Notes: generated from the letters alone by a model not told the origin. A stretch of DNA of 50,082 nt from an uncultured Oscillospiraceae bacterium (GCA_947632005.1 CANRNU010000016.1:1-50082); one strand, 5' to 3'; shown: positions 15,685 through 24,254, counted from the stretch's first letter. Made by a program: numbers and translations.

Positions 15685-16770
15685 TTATGGCGCGTATGCG
15701 TCCAGGGCCGACAGATCGCCGACGTCGTGCCACGTCAGGTATGTGTCCCCGAACAGGTCGGCGCTCCAGGGACCGGTATAGGAGGTGTCGCGGGTGACGG
15801 TCCCGTCTGCCAGAGTCAGCTCGTACACGATCAGAGAACCGCCCTCGCCGCTCTCCATGAGGCACAGGCCCGTCCCGGCCTGGTCCACCTCCACGCTGGT
15901 GCGCTCGGTGCCCGGGTAATCATATACGGGCGCGTCGGCATCGGGGGTATAGAAGAGGAAGTGGGTATAATCCAGCCGGAGGATGAGCTCCGGCGTCCCG
16001 TTGGCGTCCATGTCGAACAGGGCGTACTCCGCCACGGTGCCGGCGTGTCCGGCCTGGATGAGGCTGCGGTAGCGGTCCTGCCAGGCCGCGGCCGGAGCCG
16101 GCTCCTCCTCTTGGACCGGGGTGGGCGCCGGGGTGGCCTCGGCGCTGGGGGCGTCGGTGGTCTCGGGCGCGGCGGTCTCGTCGGAGGCGTCGGTGGGGGC
16201 AGGCGTCGGCGTGGTCTCTGCGGTCTCGGAGTGTGATCCTTTTTCCGATGCCCTGGACAGCAGGCCGGGCCCAAAGCGCAGGGCTGCGCCGATGCCCGCG
16301 CCGATGAGCAGGATACCGGCCAGAACGATGGCGACGATGGCGGCGGTCTTCCGGCCTTTTCCGCCGGAGGCGGGCGGCTGGGGCACGCCGGGAGCCGGAG
16401 CGTCCGGCGCGGAAGTCTCAGGGACTGGCGTGTCGGTGAGAACGACTGTGGGCGAGGGGTCGCCGGAGACCGGAGCGCCGGGGCCGGAAACGGCGCCCGG
16501 GGCTTTTTGTTTCTTCTGTTTGGGCGGCTTGGGCGGCTTTGGAGGTTTGGGCGCCTTGGGGGGCTTGCCCGGATTCACCGGCGCCGCCGCAGGCGCTCTC
16601 CCGGGGACCGGCGTGCCGCATTTGGTGCAGAAGCTGTTGCCCGGCACCAGGGGTGCACCGCATTTGACGCAGCTCAGCGGCTGCACCGTGGGGCGGAGGA
16701 CCGGCGTGCCGCATTTGTGGCAGAATTTGACGCCATCATCCAGCTTGGCGCCGCATTTCTCGCAAAACAT
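15685..16770 (-). CDS. double zinc-ribbon membrane protein, function unknown
   Basis: This 361-residue protein has two N-terminal zinc ribbons: Cys 3, 6, 17 and 20, then 34, 37, 48 and 51. A Lys/Pro linker with repeated PKPPK follows at about 68-85, then a Pro/Thr-rich stretch, one membrane segment at about 142-163, a Thr/Pro/Glu-rich outside spacer and a C-terminal domain from about 230 ('YALFDMDANGTPELILR'). The order suggests cytoplasmic ribbons and an outside domain. Start 16770 is preferred over 16779 since GGGAGG is 10 nt upstream of the former and only 1 nt from the latter. The C-terminal domain resembles the common 'D.DGNGIPELI' solute/calcium-type fold of clostridial surface proteins. 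Role unknown. Confidence 0.75.
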   Translation of the reverse strand: MFCEKCGAKLDDGVKFCHKCGTPVLRPTVQPLSCVKCGAPLVPGNSFCTKCGTPVPGRAPAAAPVNPGKPPKAPKPPKPPKPPKQKKQKAPGAVSGPGAPVSGDPSPTVVLTDTPVPETSAPDAPAPGVPQPPASGGKGRKTAAIVAIVLAGILLIGAGIGAALRFGPGLLSRASEKGSHSETAETTPTPAPTDASDETAAPETTDAPSAEATPAPTPVQEEEPAPAAAWQDRYRSLIQAGHAGTVAEYALFDMDANGTPELILRLDYTHFLFYTPDADAPVYDYPGTERTSVEVDQAGTGLCLMESGEGGSLIVYELTLADGTVTRDTSYTGPWSADLFGDTYLTWHDVGDLSALDAYAP

Positions 16771-16830
16771 ACTTTCCATGCCTCCCTGTCCGGCCGCGGG
16801 GCGGCCTGTTTAGATTGGGGATGTGTTCTC

Positions 16831-18330
16831 TCAGGCGCCCTCGTAGGCCCGGCCGATGGCGATGCGTTTCCACTTGCCGCCATGGTACCGGACCGCCATG
16901 AGCACGGTCCGCAGGCACTGGTCGGCCACCAGGGCGATCCAGGCGCCCCACAGGCCCATGTGCAGGCCGTTGATGAGCACGACGGCCAGGATGCTTCGCA
17001 CGCCCAGCACCGTGACGGCCATGACCACGGCGGGGAAACGGGTGTCTCCCGCGCCCCGCAGGCCGCCGGCCACGATGAATTGGTCCGCCTGGAAGGGCTG
17101 GCTGGCCGCCAGGAGGATGAGGATGGGGGCACCCAGACCGATGATCTCAGGGTCGTTTTTGAACAGGCCGATGATCTGCCGGTTGAACAGCACCATCAGC
17201 GCCATCAGCACAAAGGAGGATGCAATGCCCAGGTCCCGGGTCTTGCGCATGTACACGGCGGACATGTCATACCGTCTCCGGCCGATGGACTGTCCCATAA
17301 GGGTGGTGGCGGCGGTGGCGAAGGCCTGGCCCATCATGAAGGTCAGGGCCTGGACGCTCATGCATACCTGGTGGGCGGCGTAAATGGTGTCCCCCAGACC
17401 GGTGACCTGGATGGTGTAGATGATGATGCCCGCCCGCATAAACAGCTGCTCCACCATGGAGGGCACACCGATGCCTACCACCCGGCCCATGAGCCGTTTG
17501 TCGAAGACGAATTTCTCCTTCAAATCCAGGAACACATAATGCTTTCGGCCCAGAGCAACGGCCATGGCGATGAAGAAGGCGCAGGTCTGGCCGATGATGG
17601 TGGCCCAGGAGGCCCCCGCCACGCCCATCTTGGGCACGCCGAAGTGGCCGTAGATCATGATGTAGTTGAAGATCAGGTTGATGACGTTGGCCAGGGTGTT
17701 GTACAGCATGGGGGTCTGGGTGTCGCCGATGCCCCGCAGCGCCGCCGTCACGGTGATGGCCAGGCACAGGGGGATAAAGCCGTACAGCTGGATGTTCATA
17801 TAGGTGACGCCCTGCCGCAGCGTCTCTCCGCTGATGCCGGAGCCGCCCATAAAGCGGATCATGGGCTCGCACAGCAAAAGCCCCAGCCCCATGCACACAG
17901 CCGACATGAGCAGGTTCAGCAGCATGGCGTGCTTGAACACCCGGTTGGCCCCCGCCCGGTCCTGCTGGCCCCGGAATCGGGCTACCATGGCCGTGGCGCC
18001 CACGTTCATAGCCTGGATCATGGTCATGAGCAGGAATTTGGGCTGGGTGGCCAGGCCCACTGCCGCCAGGGCGGCAATGCCCTCCTGGCCGGGGAGCCGG
18101 CCCACCATGATCTGGTCCGCCATGCTGGTCAGCTGGGTCAGGATGAGCTCCACCAGGCTGGGCCAGGCGATCAGGGCCACATCCCGGTAAAGCCGGCGGT
18201 TGGAAACGCCCTCTGGGATGCGTATCCGTCCGACCTTGCCGGTCGCCTCGGGGGAGTCCTCCGGGCCATACGGCAGATCGTCCAGGACCGTGTATACGGT
18301 CTTGCCCTCTATCCTGCTTTTGCTGTCCAT
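16831..18330 (-). CDS. MATE-family efflux transporter
   Basis: This 499-residue MATE exporter has about twelve membrane segments. A ~45-residue charged N-terminal tail precedes the first one ('LYRDVALIAWPSLVELILTQLTSMADQIMVGRL'). Typical features include 'MNVGATAMVARFRGQQDRAGANR' and 'QVCMSVQALTFMMGQAFATAATTLMGQSIG'. It is a different branch from the MATE protein encoded at 11815-13311. The ATG at 18330 follows its own promoter. Substrate unknown. Confidence 0.9.
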   Translation of the reverse strand: MDSKSRIEGKTVYTVLDDLPYGPEDSPEATGKVGRIRIPEGVSNRRLYRDVALIAWPSLVELILTQLTSMADQIMVGRLPGQEGIAALAAVGLATQPKFLLMTMIQAMNVGATAMVARFRGQQDRAGANRVFKHAMLLNLLMSAVCMGLGLLLCEPMIRFMGGSGISGETLRQGVTYMNIQLYGFIPLCLAITVTAALRGIGDTQTPMLYNTLANVINLIFNYIMIYGHFGVPKMGVAGASWATIIGQTCAFFIAMAVALGRKHYVFLDLKEKFVFDKRLMGRVVGIGVPSMVEQLFMRAGIIIYTIQVTGLGDTIYAAHQVCMSVQALTFMMGQAFATAATTLMGQSIGRRRYDMSAVYMRKTRDLGIASSFVLMALMVLFNRQIIGLFKNDPEIIGLGAPILILLAASQPFQADQFIVAGGLRGAGDTRFPAVVMAVTVLGVRSILAVVLINGLHMGLWGAWIALVADQCLRTVLMAVRYHGGKWKRIAIGRAYEGA

Positions 18331-18365
18331 GATGACATGCCGCCTCCCGCTTGATACAACTTTAA

Positions 18366-18394
18366 ATTTTAGCGCTTTTTTTCAGCCCCGTCAA
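18366..18394 (-). promoter_or_regulatory. promoter of the second MATE gene
   Basis: On the minus strand TTGACG (18394-18389) and TAAAAT (18371-18366) are 17 bp apart, 36 bp upstream of the start codon. Confidence 0.65.
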
Positions 18395-18432
18395 TAATGA
18401 TTCTCGCAGGACGATTTGGCGCATTTCACAGT

Positions 18433-18456
18433 TTCTCTGGCGGAGCCGCCAGAGAA
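18433..18456. other. inverted repeat between divergent promoters
   Basis: Arms TTCTCTGGCGG and CCGCCAGAGAA (11 bp) nearly abut. It lies between the promoters of the MATE gene and plsC and could be an operator or a remnant of a terminator. Confidence 0.45.
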
Positions 18457-18462
18457 TCGTTG

Positions 18463-18492
18463 TTGCCGGACCCCGGCGGGATATGTTATAAT
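18463..18492 (+). promoter_or_regulatory. promoter of the acyltransferase gene
   Basis: TTGCCG at 18463-18468 and TATAAT at 18487-18492 are 18 bp apart. Confidence 0.55.
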
Positions 18493-18519
18493 CGAATGAA
18501 CGGCAGAGAGAAACGGGGG

Positions 18520-19356
18520 ATGAAGATGTTCCGGAAACAGGAAGCGGGAACGGGCCGGGTGCTCTGGCCCTTCTGCATCGGCTCGGCCATTGTCTGCGGG
18601 GCGCTGGGGTATGTGTACCACTGGGGCCTTTGGATGTTCGCTGCCATGTTTATCTGCTGGACCGTGACACTTCTGGTGGCATGGCTGCTGTTCGTGTGGC
18701 TGCTGAGCCTGACGGTGGACCTTGCCAAGCCGGTGCCCGACGATCACCCGGTCATCCGGAAGATCGTGGTGGAGGTCATCGGCCTGCTGTGCCTGGCCGG
18801 GCGGCTGCGCATCCATGTGAGGGGCCTGGAAAGGCTCCCGGAGGGGCGATTCCTGCTGGTGGGGAACCACCGGTCCAACTATGACCCCATCGCCACGGTG
18901 TGGGCCCTGCACTGTTATGGGAGGGAGATCGCCTTCGTCACCAAGCCGGAGAATATGAAGATACCCCTGGTCCGGCTCATCCACCGGGCCAACTACCTGG
19001 TCATCGACCGGGAGGACCCCCGGAAGGCCATCGCCACCATCCACGCGGCGGCGGACCTGCTGGCCCAGGATGTGGTGAACGTGGGCATTTACCCGGAGGG
19101 GACCCGCAGCAAGGGCGTGGAGATGCTGCCCTTCCACAACGCGGTGTTCAAGATCGCCAGGCGGGCGGACGTGCCCATGGTGGTGGCCTGCATCACCGGC
19201 ACGGAGAAGATCCATGAGCATGTGCCCTGGCGCCGCACGGACGTGACGGTGGACCTGTGCGCCTGCATCGGCCGGGAGGAGGTGGCCGCCTCCTCCACCA
19301 AGGTGCTGGGGGATCGGGTGAGGGACCTGCTGGAGCAGGCCATGCAGGAGAGCTGA
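18520..19356 (+). CDS. plsC: 1-acyl-sn-glycerol-3-phosphate acyltransferase-like protein
   Basis: This membrane acyltransferase of the PlsC/LPLAT family would add a fatty acyl chain to lysophosphatidate to make phosphatidate. The catalytic HX4D motif is in 'NHRSNYDP' (His117, Asp122 from this start) and the substrate motif is 'YPEGTRSKG' at about 191-200. Unlike the shortest PlsC proteins it has two extra N-terminal membrane segments (about 15-35 and 38-62). The start is uncertain: ATGs at 18496, 18520 and 18526 are in frame; a G-run at 18515-18519 fits 18526 best by spacing, and 18496 lies almost at the predicted transcription start. Confidence 0.88.
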   Translation: MKMFRKQEAGTGRVLWPFCIGSAIVCGALGYVYHWGLWMFAAMFICWTVTLLVAWLLFVWLLSLTVDLAKPVPDDHPVIRKIVVEVIGLLCLAGRLRIHVRGLERLPEGRFLLVGNHRSNYDPIATVWALHCYGREIAFVTKPENMKIPLVRLIHRANYLVIDREDPRKAIATIHAAADLLAQDVVNVGIYPEGTRSKGVEMLPFHNAVFKIARRADVPMVVACITGTEKIHEHVPWRRTDVTVDLCACIGREEVAASSTKVLGDRVRDLLEQAMQES

Positions 19357-19385
19357 GCCGGCTTTTCATTTCCCGGAAGATGTGA

Positions 19386-19391
19386 TATAAT
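19386..19391 (+). promoter_or_regulatory. -10 box of the following gene
   Basis: TATAAT lies 42 bp upstream of the GTG start at 19434. The expected -35 position holds only TTTTCA-like sequence, so the promoter is partial. Confidence 0.4.
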
Positions 19392-19433
19392 CAGGAAAAA
19401 TGGGACAGGCCGTGGAAAAGAGGTGGCCGGACG

Positions 19434-20093
19434 GTGAAAAAGAAGACAGACACGAAGCATAAACACAAGAAGCTGGCTGCGGGCGCCGCCGCGGTCGTGC
19501 TGGCTGCCAGCGCGGCGGTCCATGAGAATTTTGAACTGGACGAGCTCATCTCCGACGAAAAGGTCCGGCCCCGGGTGGAGGAATTTGAACGCGCAGCGGC
19601 CCCGGAGGCGGATGTGCTGGCGGAGCTGCCGGAGGAGGTGCGGCTGAGCCGGGCCGACGCCCTGCGCGGCTGGTTCATCGGGCTGCCTCTGTGGGTGAAA
19701 TCGGTCTTTCTGCTGCCCCTGTGGGCGCTGGGGACCGTGCCCGCGGCGCTGGTGCCGGCGCTGGGACCGGTCTGGGACGCGCTGGCGGGGCTGGGCGTGC
19801 AGCTCGGGGTGATGACGGGGCTCTTCTGCCTGGTGTACAAGCTCCTGTTCCCCGACCGGAAGGTCCGGGACCTGTTCCGGAAAAAGAACCTCAAGTGGCT
19901 GTTTCTGGGCGCTGTCACGGTGACGGCGGCGGATGTGGTGCTGACGCAGCTCTGGACAGACTGGCCGGTGGCCCGGGCGCTGGTGCTGGCGGTTGTGAGC
20001 TTTGGGGTGCTGGGGCTGCTGTGGAAGCGCCTTTGCGGGGCTTTTCGCGCCCCGGAGCCGGAGACGGTGAAGACCCGCCTGGTGATAGAATAG
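19434..20093 (+). CDS. membrane protein of unknown function
   Basis: This 219-residue protein is not recognised. The N-terminus is very basic (KKKTDTKHKHKK), followed by a hydrophobic Ala-rich segment at about 14-28. Three or four further membrane segments lie at about 85-140 and 153-195. An acidic stretch (ELDELISDEKVRP) lies between the first segment and the rest. GTG 19434 is taken as start with GAGGTGG about 8 nt upstream. It lies between plsC and an Mrp-type gene, each with its own promoter, so no operon partner can be assigned. Confidence 0.7.
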   Translation: MKKKTDTKHKHKKLAAGAAAVVLAASAAVHENFELDELISDEKVRPRVEEFERAAAPEADVLAELPEEVRLSRADALRGWFIGLPLWVKSVFLLPLWALGTVPAALVPALGPVWDALAGLGVQLGVMTGLFCLVYKLLFPDRKVRDLFRKKNLKWLFLGAVTVTAADVVLTQLWTDWPVARALVLAVVSFGVLGLLWKRLCGAFRAPEPETVKTRLVIE

Positions 20094-20118
20094 TCCTCCT
20101 GAAATGCCGGAAAACTCC

Positions 20119-20145
20119 AGGCCCCGCAGAAGCCCTGCGGGGCCT
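20119..20145 (+). terminator. hairpin ahead of the Mrp-type gene
   Basis: Arms AGGCCCCGCAG and CTGCGGGGCCT (11 bp) surround a 5-nt loop. The following T stretch is poor, so it may be a weak terminator. Confidence 0.55.
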
Positions 20146-20149
20146 GTCG

Positions 20150-20178
20150 TTGACAAAGGGGATGCAGGTGGGTATACT
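20150..20178 (+). promoter_or_regulatory. promoter of the Mrp-type ATPase gene
   Basis: TTGACA at 20150-20155 and TATACT at 20173-20178 are 17 bp apart, 36 bp ahead of the start codon; AGGAG is the ribosome site. Confidence 0.75.
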
Positions 20179-20214
20179 GAAAACTGTAAATCAAAAACAC
20201 AGGAGCTAAGATCA

Positions 20215-21033
20215 ATGAGCGAAAACTGTTCTCATAACTGCGACAGCTGCGGCGTGGACTGCGCCCAGCGGGAAACGCCTTCCAGCCTGCAGGAGCCGGT
20301 CAACGAGCTGTCCCGGGTGGGGAAGGTCATCGCCGTAGTCAGCGGCAAGGGCGGCGTTGGCAAGAGTATGGTCACCTCCATGCTGGCCGTGGCCGCGGCC
20401 CAGAAGGGCCTGAAGGTGGGCGTGCTGGACGCGGACATCACCGGGCCGTCCATCCCCACGGCCTTTGGCGTTCACGGCCGGCCCTACGGCACCGAGAAGG
20501 GCATGCCCGCCCTGGAGAGCAAGGGCGGCATCAAGATCATGAGCATCAACCTGCTCCTGGACAATGAGACCGACCCGGTGGTGTGGCGGGGCCCCGTCAT
20601 CGCCTCGGCGGTGAAGCAGTTCTGGACCGATGTGATCTGGGGCGACATCGACTGTCTGTTCGTGGACATGCCTCCCGGCACCGGCGATGTGCCCCTGACG
20701 GTGTTCCAGTCCCTGCCCATCAGCGGTGTGGTGGTGGTCACCACGCCCCAGGACCTGGTGGGGATGATCGTGGAGAAGGCCGTGAATATGGCCAGGATGA
20801 TGAACGTGCCCGTGCTGGGCCTGGTGGAGAACATGGCCTGGTACGAGTGCCCCTGCTGCGGGCAGAAGCTGCCCGTCTTCGGCCAGAGCCACGTGGAGGA
20901 ACAGGGCATGCGCCTGGGGGTGGGCAATACGGCGAGCCTGCCGCTGGATCCCACGCTGGCCGCCGCCTGTGACAGCGGCCGGGTGGAGGACATGGACGTG
21001 TCCGCCCTATGGGATTTTGCCAGCTTCCTGTGA
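20215..21033 (+). CDS. Mrp/NBP35-family Fe-S cluster carrier ATPase
   Basis: This 272-residue cytosolic P-loop ATPase has the deviant Walker motif GKGGVGKS at 44-51, 'VDMPPGTGDVPLT' and 'TTPQDLVGMIVEKAVNMA', all characteristic of Mrp/ApbC. A C-terminal CPCC motif ('YECPCCGQ') is the site where the dimer holds a bridging 4Fe-4S cluster. An N-terminal Cys set (5, 9, 12, 16) may bind a second cluster, as in many anaerobe members. The family role is to assemble or carry Fe-S clusters to target enzymes. It has its own strong promoter. Confidence 0.92.
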   Translation: MSENCSHNCDSCGVDCAQRETPSSLQEPVNELSRVGKVIAVVSGKGGVGKSMVTSMLAVAAAQKGLKVGVLDADITGPSIPTAFGVHGRPYGTEKGMPALESKGGIKIMSINLLLDNETDPVVWRGPVIASAVKQFWTDVIWGDIDCLFVDMPPGTGDVPLTVFQSLPISGVVVVTTPQDLVGMIVEKAVNMARMMNVPVLGLVENMAWYECPCCGQKLPVFGQSHVEEQGMRLGVGNTASLPLDPTLAAACDSGRVEDMDVSALWDFASFL

Positions 21034-21037
21034 GCCC

Positions 21038-21065
21038 TTGATTTTTCCGGGAGATACGATATAAT
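21038..21065 (+). promoter_or_regulatory. promoter of the gene at 21089
   Basis: TTGATT at 21038-21043 and TATAAT at 21060-21065 are 16 bp apart, starting 5 bp after the Mrp-type stop codon. Confidence 0.6.
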
Positions 21066-21088
21066 TGTATAAAAGGGGGGTGGAGCGA

Positions 21089-21892
21089 ATGAGAGCCCGG
21101 AAGCACGGAGCGCGGCTGAGCCTGATCTCCACCCTCCACTATGTAAAGCTGGTCTACCGCTCTCTGCTCTTTCTTGCTGCCCTGACGGTGTACGTCCTGG
21201 GCCGGGTCCGGGCGGAAAGCGGCGCGCTGATGGCCATGCTGGACCGGAACCCGGTGATGGATATCATCTGGATCGTGTTTGCGGTGGAGATGATCTTCCG
21301 GTTCTTCCCCTCTCCGCTGGAGAGCATGGGCTGTCAGAAGCAGTTCGCCAAAAACTATGTCCCCGGCCAAACGGGCCGGGCGCCGTCCTGGATGGAGGGC
21401 AGCCGGAGCGCACTGTGGGTGCTGCTGGCGTGGATCGGCCTCAACGGGGCCATCGGCGCGCTGTACTTCACCGGCGTCATCGACGAGGGCATCCTGCTTC
21501 TCATCAGTCTGGCCTACTCCGTGTGCGACATGGTGTGCATCCTGTTTTTCTGCCCCTTTCAGACCTGGTTCATGAAGAACAAGTGCTGCACTGCCTGCCG
21601 GATATACAACTGGGACTACCCCATGATGTTCACGCCCCTTCTCTTCGTGCCGGGCGTGTATACCTGGAGCCTGGCGGCCATGGCGCTGGGCCTTCTGGCC
21701 CGCTGGGAGATCACCTACGCCCGGCATCCGGAGCGGTTTTATGAGGCGACCAACCGGTCTTTGGCCTGCGCCGGCTGCCGGGAGAAGCTCTGCCACCACA
21801 AGCGGGCCCTGCGACAGCTCTGGAGCCGGCAGAAACAGGCCGTCCAGGAGAAGCTCCCGCCCCTGCCCGGCCGAAGGAAGAACACAGAATAA
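21089..21892 (+). CDS. conserved Cys-containing membrane protein, unknown function
   Basis: This 267-residue protein has about five membrane segments (roughly residues 20-40, 60-78, 108-130, 137-160 and 185-207). Two Cys motifs face what is probably the cytoplasm: 'NKCCTACRIYNWDYPMM' after the fourth segment and 'CAGCREKLCHHK' near the end. A metal or cluster site is possible. 'RIYNWDYPMMFTPL' gives the impression of a conserved clostridial family, but I cannot name it. ATG 21089 has AGGGGGGTGGAG upstream. It follows the Mrp-type gene with its own promoter, and both proteins could be linked through metal clusters; that link is speculative. Confidence 0.7.
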   Translation: MRARKHGARLSLISTLHYVKLVYRSLLFLAALTVYVLGRVRAESGALMAMLDRNPVMDIIWIVFAVEMIFRFFPSPLESMGCQKQFAKNYVPGQTGRAPSWMEGSRSALWVLLAWIGLNGAIGALYFTGVIDEGILLLISLAYSVCDMVCILFFCPFQTWFMKNKCCTACRIYNWDYPMMFTPLLFVPGVYTWSLAAMALGLLARWEITYARHPERFYEATNRSLACAGCREKLCHHKRALRQLWSRQKQAVQEKLPPLPGRRKNTE

Positions 21893-21934
21893 AAAAGCTC
21901 ATCCCCTCCGCTTGCCGGAGGGGATGAGCTTTTT
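21892..21934. terminator. bidirectional terminator
   Basis: Arms of 19 nt, beginning AAAAAGCTCATCCCC and ending GGGGATGAGCTTTTT, pair perfectly around a 5-nt loop. It serves the convergent genes on both sides. Confidence 0.9.
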
Positions 21935-21955
21935 GCGGGGACCGGGACGGACGAT

Positions 21956-22879
21956 TCACACGTCCCCGGTGAGACCGTCGGACAGGCCCAGCAGGATGAT
22001 GCCGGCCACGGCCAGGGCAATCATGGCGTAGTGCTTCCAGCTGAGTTTTTCCTTCAGGAAGATACGGCCCCAGATCACAGAGGCCAGGCAATAGCCGGAG
22101 ATGATGGGGGCGGACAGAGCCACGTGCTTAGAGTCGGCGATGGCGTAGATGTAGGCCAGCTGGCCCGCCGTCTCAAAGCAGGCGCCGATGTACTTGGGGC
22201 CTTCCTGGGGGAGGGTGAACTTTTCCTTCCTGGCCAGCAGAATGACCAGGCATACGGCGCCCGCCGCCAGGAATGTGAGCTCATAGGCCACATTGGCGCT
22301 GTCCTCGTTCAGCGTCTCCAGCACCAGGCTGTCGGCAAAGGTGCCGGCCGCGTCCAGCACGCAGTAGAGCACCGGCAGCAGAAGGGCAACCAGGCTCTTG
22401 GCGTATTTATAATTGGAGAGGCTTTGCCGGGCGGCCCGGGCTTCGTCGTCCTCGTGCATGTCCACAAAGCCGAGCCCCACCACCCCCACGCATACCAGCG
22501 CCGTGGCGCCCAGCTGCAAGGCGGAGATGGAGCCCAGCCCCGCCGTGGCCAGGGTGAGGATGGCCACCAGGGCGCCGGAGGAGTTGCAGATGGGGGAGGA
22601 CACGCTGAGCTCTATGTACCGCAGACCCAGGTATCCCAGCATCATGGAGAAGATGTACAGCAGCGATACGGGCAGGTATACCCAGATGGTGTGCAGGTCG
22701 ATCTGCACGCCCTGGACGAAGACCTCGATGGCGGCATGGATGCCCATGACCACACCCACAGCCAGCACCATTTTCAGGTGGGCGGTCTTATCGCTCTGCT
22801 CCCGGCAGCCGATCTTGGAAAACAGGTCCGAGCCGCTCCAGCACAGAAGGGCCACGAGGGAAAGCCAGAACCAACTCAT
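21956..22879 (-). CDS. EamA-family (DMT superfamily) transporter
   Basis: This 307-residue membrane transporter has ten hydrophobic segments in two EamA halves. It begins 'WFWLSLVALLCWSGSDLFSK' and ends 'LFLKEKLSWKHYAMIALAVAGIILL'-like, the standard closing of the family. A ~25-residue charged loop ('VDMHEDDEARAARQSLSN') joins the halves. Members export amino acids, metabolites or other small molecules; the substrate is unknown. The start is 1 nt after the stop of the YnbB-like gene, so the two form an operon and the transporter may handle a sulfur or amino compound made or cleaved by that enzyme (inference). Confidence 0.88.
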   Translation of the reverse strand: MSWFWLSLVALLCWSGSDLFSKIGCREQSDKTAHLKMVLAVGVVMGIHAAIEVFVQGVQIDLHTIWVYLPVSLLYIFSMMLGYLGLRYIELSVSSPICNSSGALVAILTLATAGLGSISALQLGATALVCVGVVGLGFVDMHEDDEARAARQSLSNYKYAKSLVALLLPVLYCVLDAAGTFADSLVLETLNEDSANVAYELTFLAAGAVCLVILLARKEKFTLPQEGPKYIGACFETAGQLAYIYAIADSKHVALSAPIISGYCLASVIWGRIFLKEKLSWKHYAMIALAVAGIILLGLSDGLTGDV

Positions 22880-22880
22880 A

Positions 22881-24167
22881 TCATTCGTTCCTCTTCAGGT
22901 CTACCAGACCTCTTTCATACAGTTTTTGCAGGCTCATGAGGATGCCCGTCTTGGCGTGGTACCAGGTGAGCCCGCCCTGGAAGTAGACGGCATAGGGGGG
23001 CCGGATGGGCCCGTCGGCGGACAGCTCGATGGAGGAGCCCTGGACGAAGGCGCCCGCGGCCATGATTACGTCGCTGTCATAGCCCGGCATGGGCCAGGGC
23101 ACCGGGGTCACATGGCTGTCCACCGGCGCGGCGGCCTGGATGCCAAGGCAGAACGCCTCCATCCGCTCCGCCGAGCCCAGGGTGACCGCCTGGATGATGT
23201 CATGCCGGGGCGACCTGGCGTTCGGCACACAGGCAAAGCCCAGCCGCTCATAGATGTTGGCGGCAAAAATGGCGCCCTTCAGAGCCCCCGCCGTCACCGT
23301 GGGGGCCAGGAAGAAGCCCTGGTACATGCCGGGGAGCTGGCCCAGATTGGCGCCTACCTCCCGGCCCAGTCCCGGGGCGGTGAGCCGCCGGGCACATGCC
23401 TCCACGCATTCCGCCGTGCCGCAGATATAGCCCCCCGCGGCGGCCAGGCCACCGCCGGGGTTCTTGATGAGGGAGCCCACGGTCATGTCCGCCCCCACAT
23501 CGGAGGGCTCGGTGCGCTGGACGAACTCCCCATAGCAGTTGTCCACCATGCAGAGAAGGTCCGGCTTCACGCTCTTGCAGAAGGCGATGAGTTCGCCGAT
23601 CTCCTCCACGGAGAAGCTGGGCCGGGTTGCGTAGCCCTTGGATCGCTGGATGGTGACCAGCCTGGTCCTGGGGGTGATGGCGGCCCGGATGGCCTCCCAG
23701 TCAAAGCCGCCGCCGGGCAGAAGATCCGCCTGCCGGTACGTGATGCCGTACTCGGCCAGGGAGCCGAGGGAGGGGCGGATGCCGATGACCTCCTCCAGGG
23801 TGTCGTAGGGGGCGCCCACAGGGGAGAGGAGCTCGTCCCCGGGGCGGAGATTGGCGGAAAGGGCCAGGGCCAGAGCGTGGGTGCCGCAGGTGATCTGAGG
23901 CCGGACCAGGGCGGCCTGGGTGTGGAAGCAATCGGCATAGACCGCCTCCAGGGTGTCCCGGCCCAGGTCGTTGTAGCCATAGCCGGTGCTGGCGGTGAGA
24001 CAGGCCCCGCTGACCCGGTTTTTCTGCATGGCGGCCAGGACCTTGGCCTGGTTGTACTCCGCTGTGGCGTCGATGGCGTCGAACCGGTCCCGGAGCCCGG
24101 CCAATACCTGTTCTCCGTATTCATATACCTCCCGGCAAATGCCGAGAGACTCATAAATATCCCGCAT
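22881..24167 (-). CDS. YnbB/methionine gamma-lyase-family PLP enzyme
   Basis: This 428-residue fold-type I PLP protein matches the 'aluminum resistance/methionine gamma-lyase family' group (PF06838-like, YnbB of Bacillus). The predicted Schiff-base lysine is Lys235 in 'GSLIKNPGGGLAAAGGY'; Asp209 in 'MVDNCYGEF' should bind the pyridine nitrogen. Other hallmarks are 'YGYNDLGRDTLE' and 'RPQITCGTHALA' near residues 63-102. It may cleave a sulfur amino acid, but no member's substrate is certain to me. AAAGGAGA precedes the ATG. It is followed by an EamA transporter gene and preceded by spoIIID. Confidence 0.88.
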   Translation of the reverse strand: MRDIYESLGICREVYEYGEQVLAGLRDRFDAIDATAEYNQAKVLAAMQKNRVSGACLTASTGYGYNDLGRDTLEAVYADCFHTQAALVRPQITCGTHALALALSANLRPGDELLSPVGAPYDTLEEVIGIRPSLGSLAEYGITYRQADLLPGGGFDWEAIRAAITPRTRLVTIQRSKGYATRPSFSVEEIGELIAFCKSVKPDLLCMVDNCYGEFVQRTEPSDVGADMTVGSLIKNPGGGLAAAGGYICGTAECVEACARRLTAPGLGREVGANLGQLPGMYQGFFLAPTVTAGALKGAIFAANIYERLGFACVPNARSPRHDIIQAVTLGSAERMEAFCLGIQAAAPVDSHVTPVPWPMPGYDSDVIMAAGAFVQGSSIELSADGPIRPPYAVYFQGGLTWYHAKTGILMSLQKLYERGLVDLKRNE

Positions 24168-24191
24168 GGTCAGTTCTCCTTTTCTTAGGAT

Positions 24192-24220
24192 AACTTACCA
24201 TCTGACAGGACATGTGTCAA
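24192..24220 (-). promoter_or_regulatory. promoter of the YnbB-EamA operon
   Basis: On the minus strand TTGACA (24220-24215) and TAAGTT (24197-24192) are 17 bp apart. A TGACA-N7-TGTCA dyad overlaps the -35 and spacer and could be an operator. Confidence 0.6.
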
Positions 24221-24222
24221 GG

Positions 24223-24246
24223 AAAACCGGGCGCTTGTGCGCCCGG
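24223..24246 (-). terminator. terminator of spoIIID
   Basis: Arms CCGGGCGC and GCGCCCGG pair around TTGT; on the minus strand a TTTT run follows. It overlaps the upstream edge of the next promoter. Confidence 0.75.
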
Positions 24247-24254
24247 CGTTTCCA

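Noticed and set aside
15685-16770. The Pro/Lys repeat as a sequencing or assembly artefact
   Set aside because: The reading frame stays open through it, and flanking zinc ribbons and membrane segment are in the same frame.
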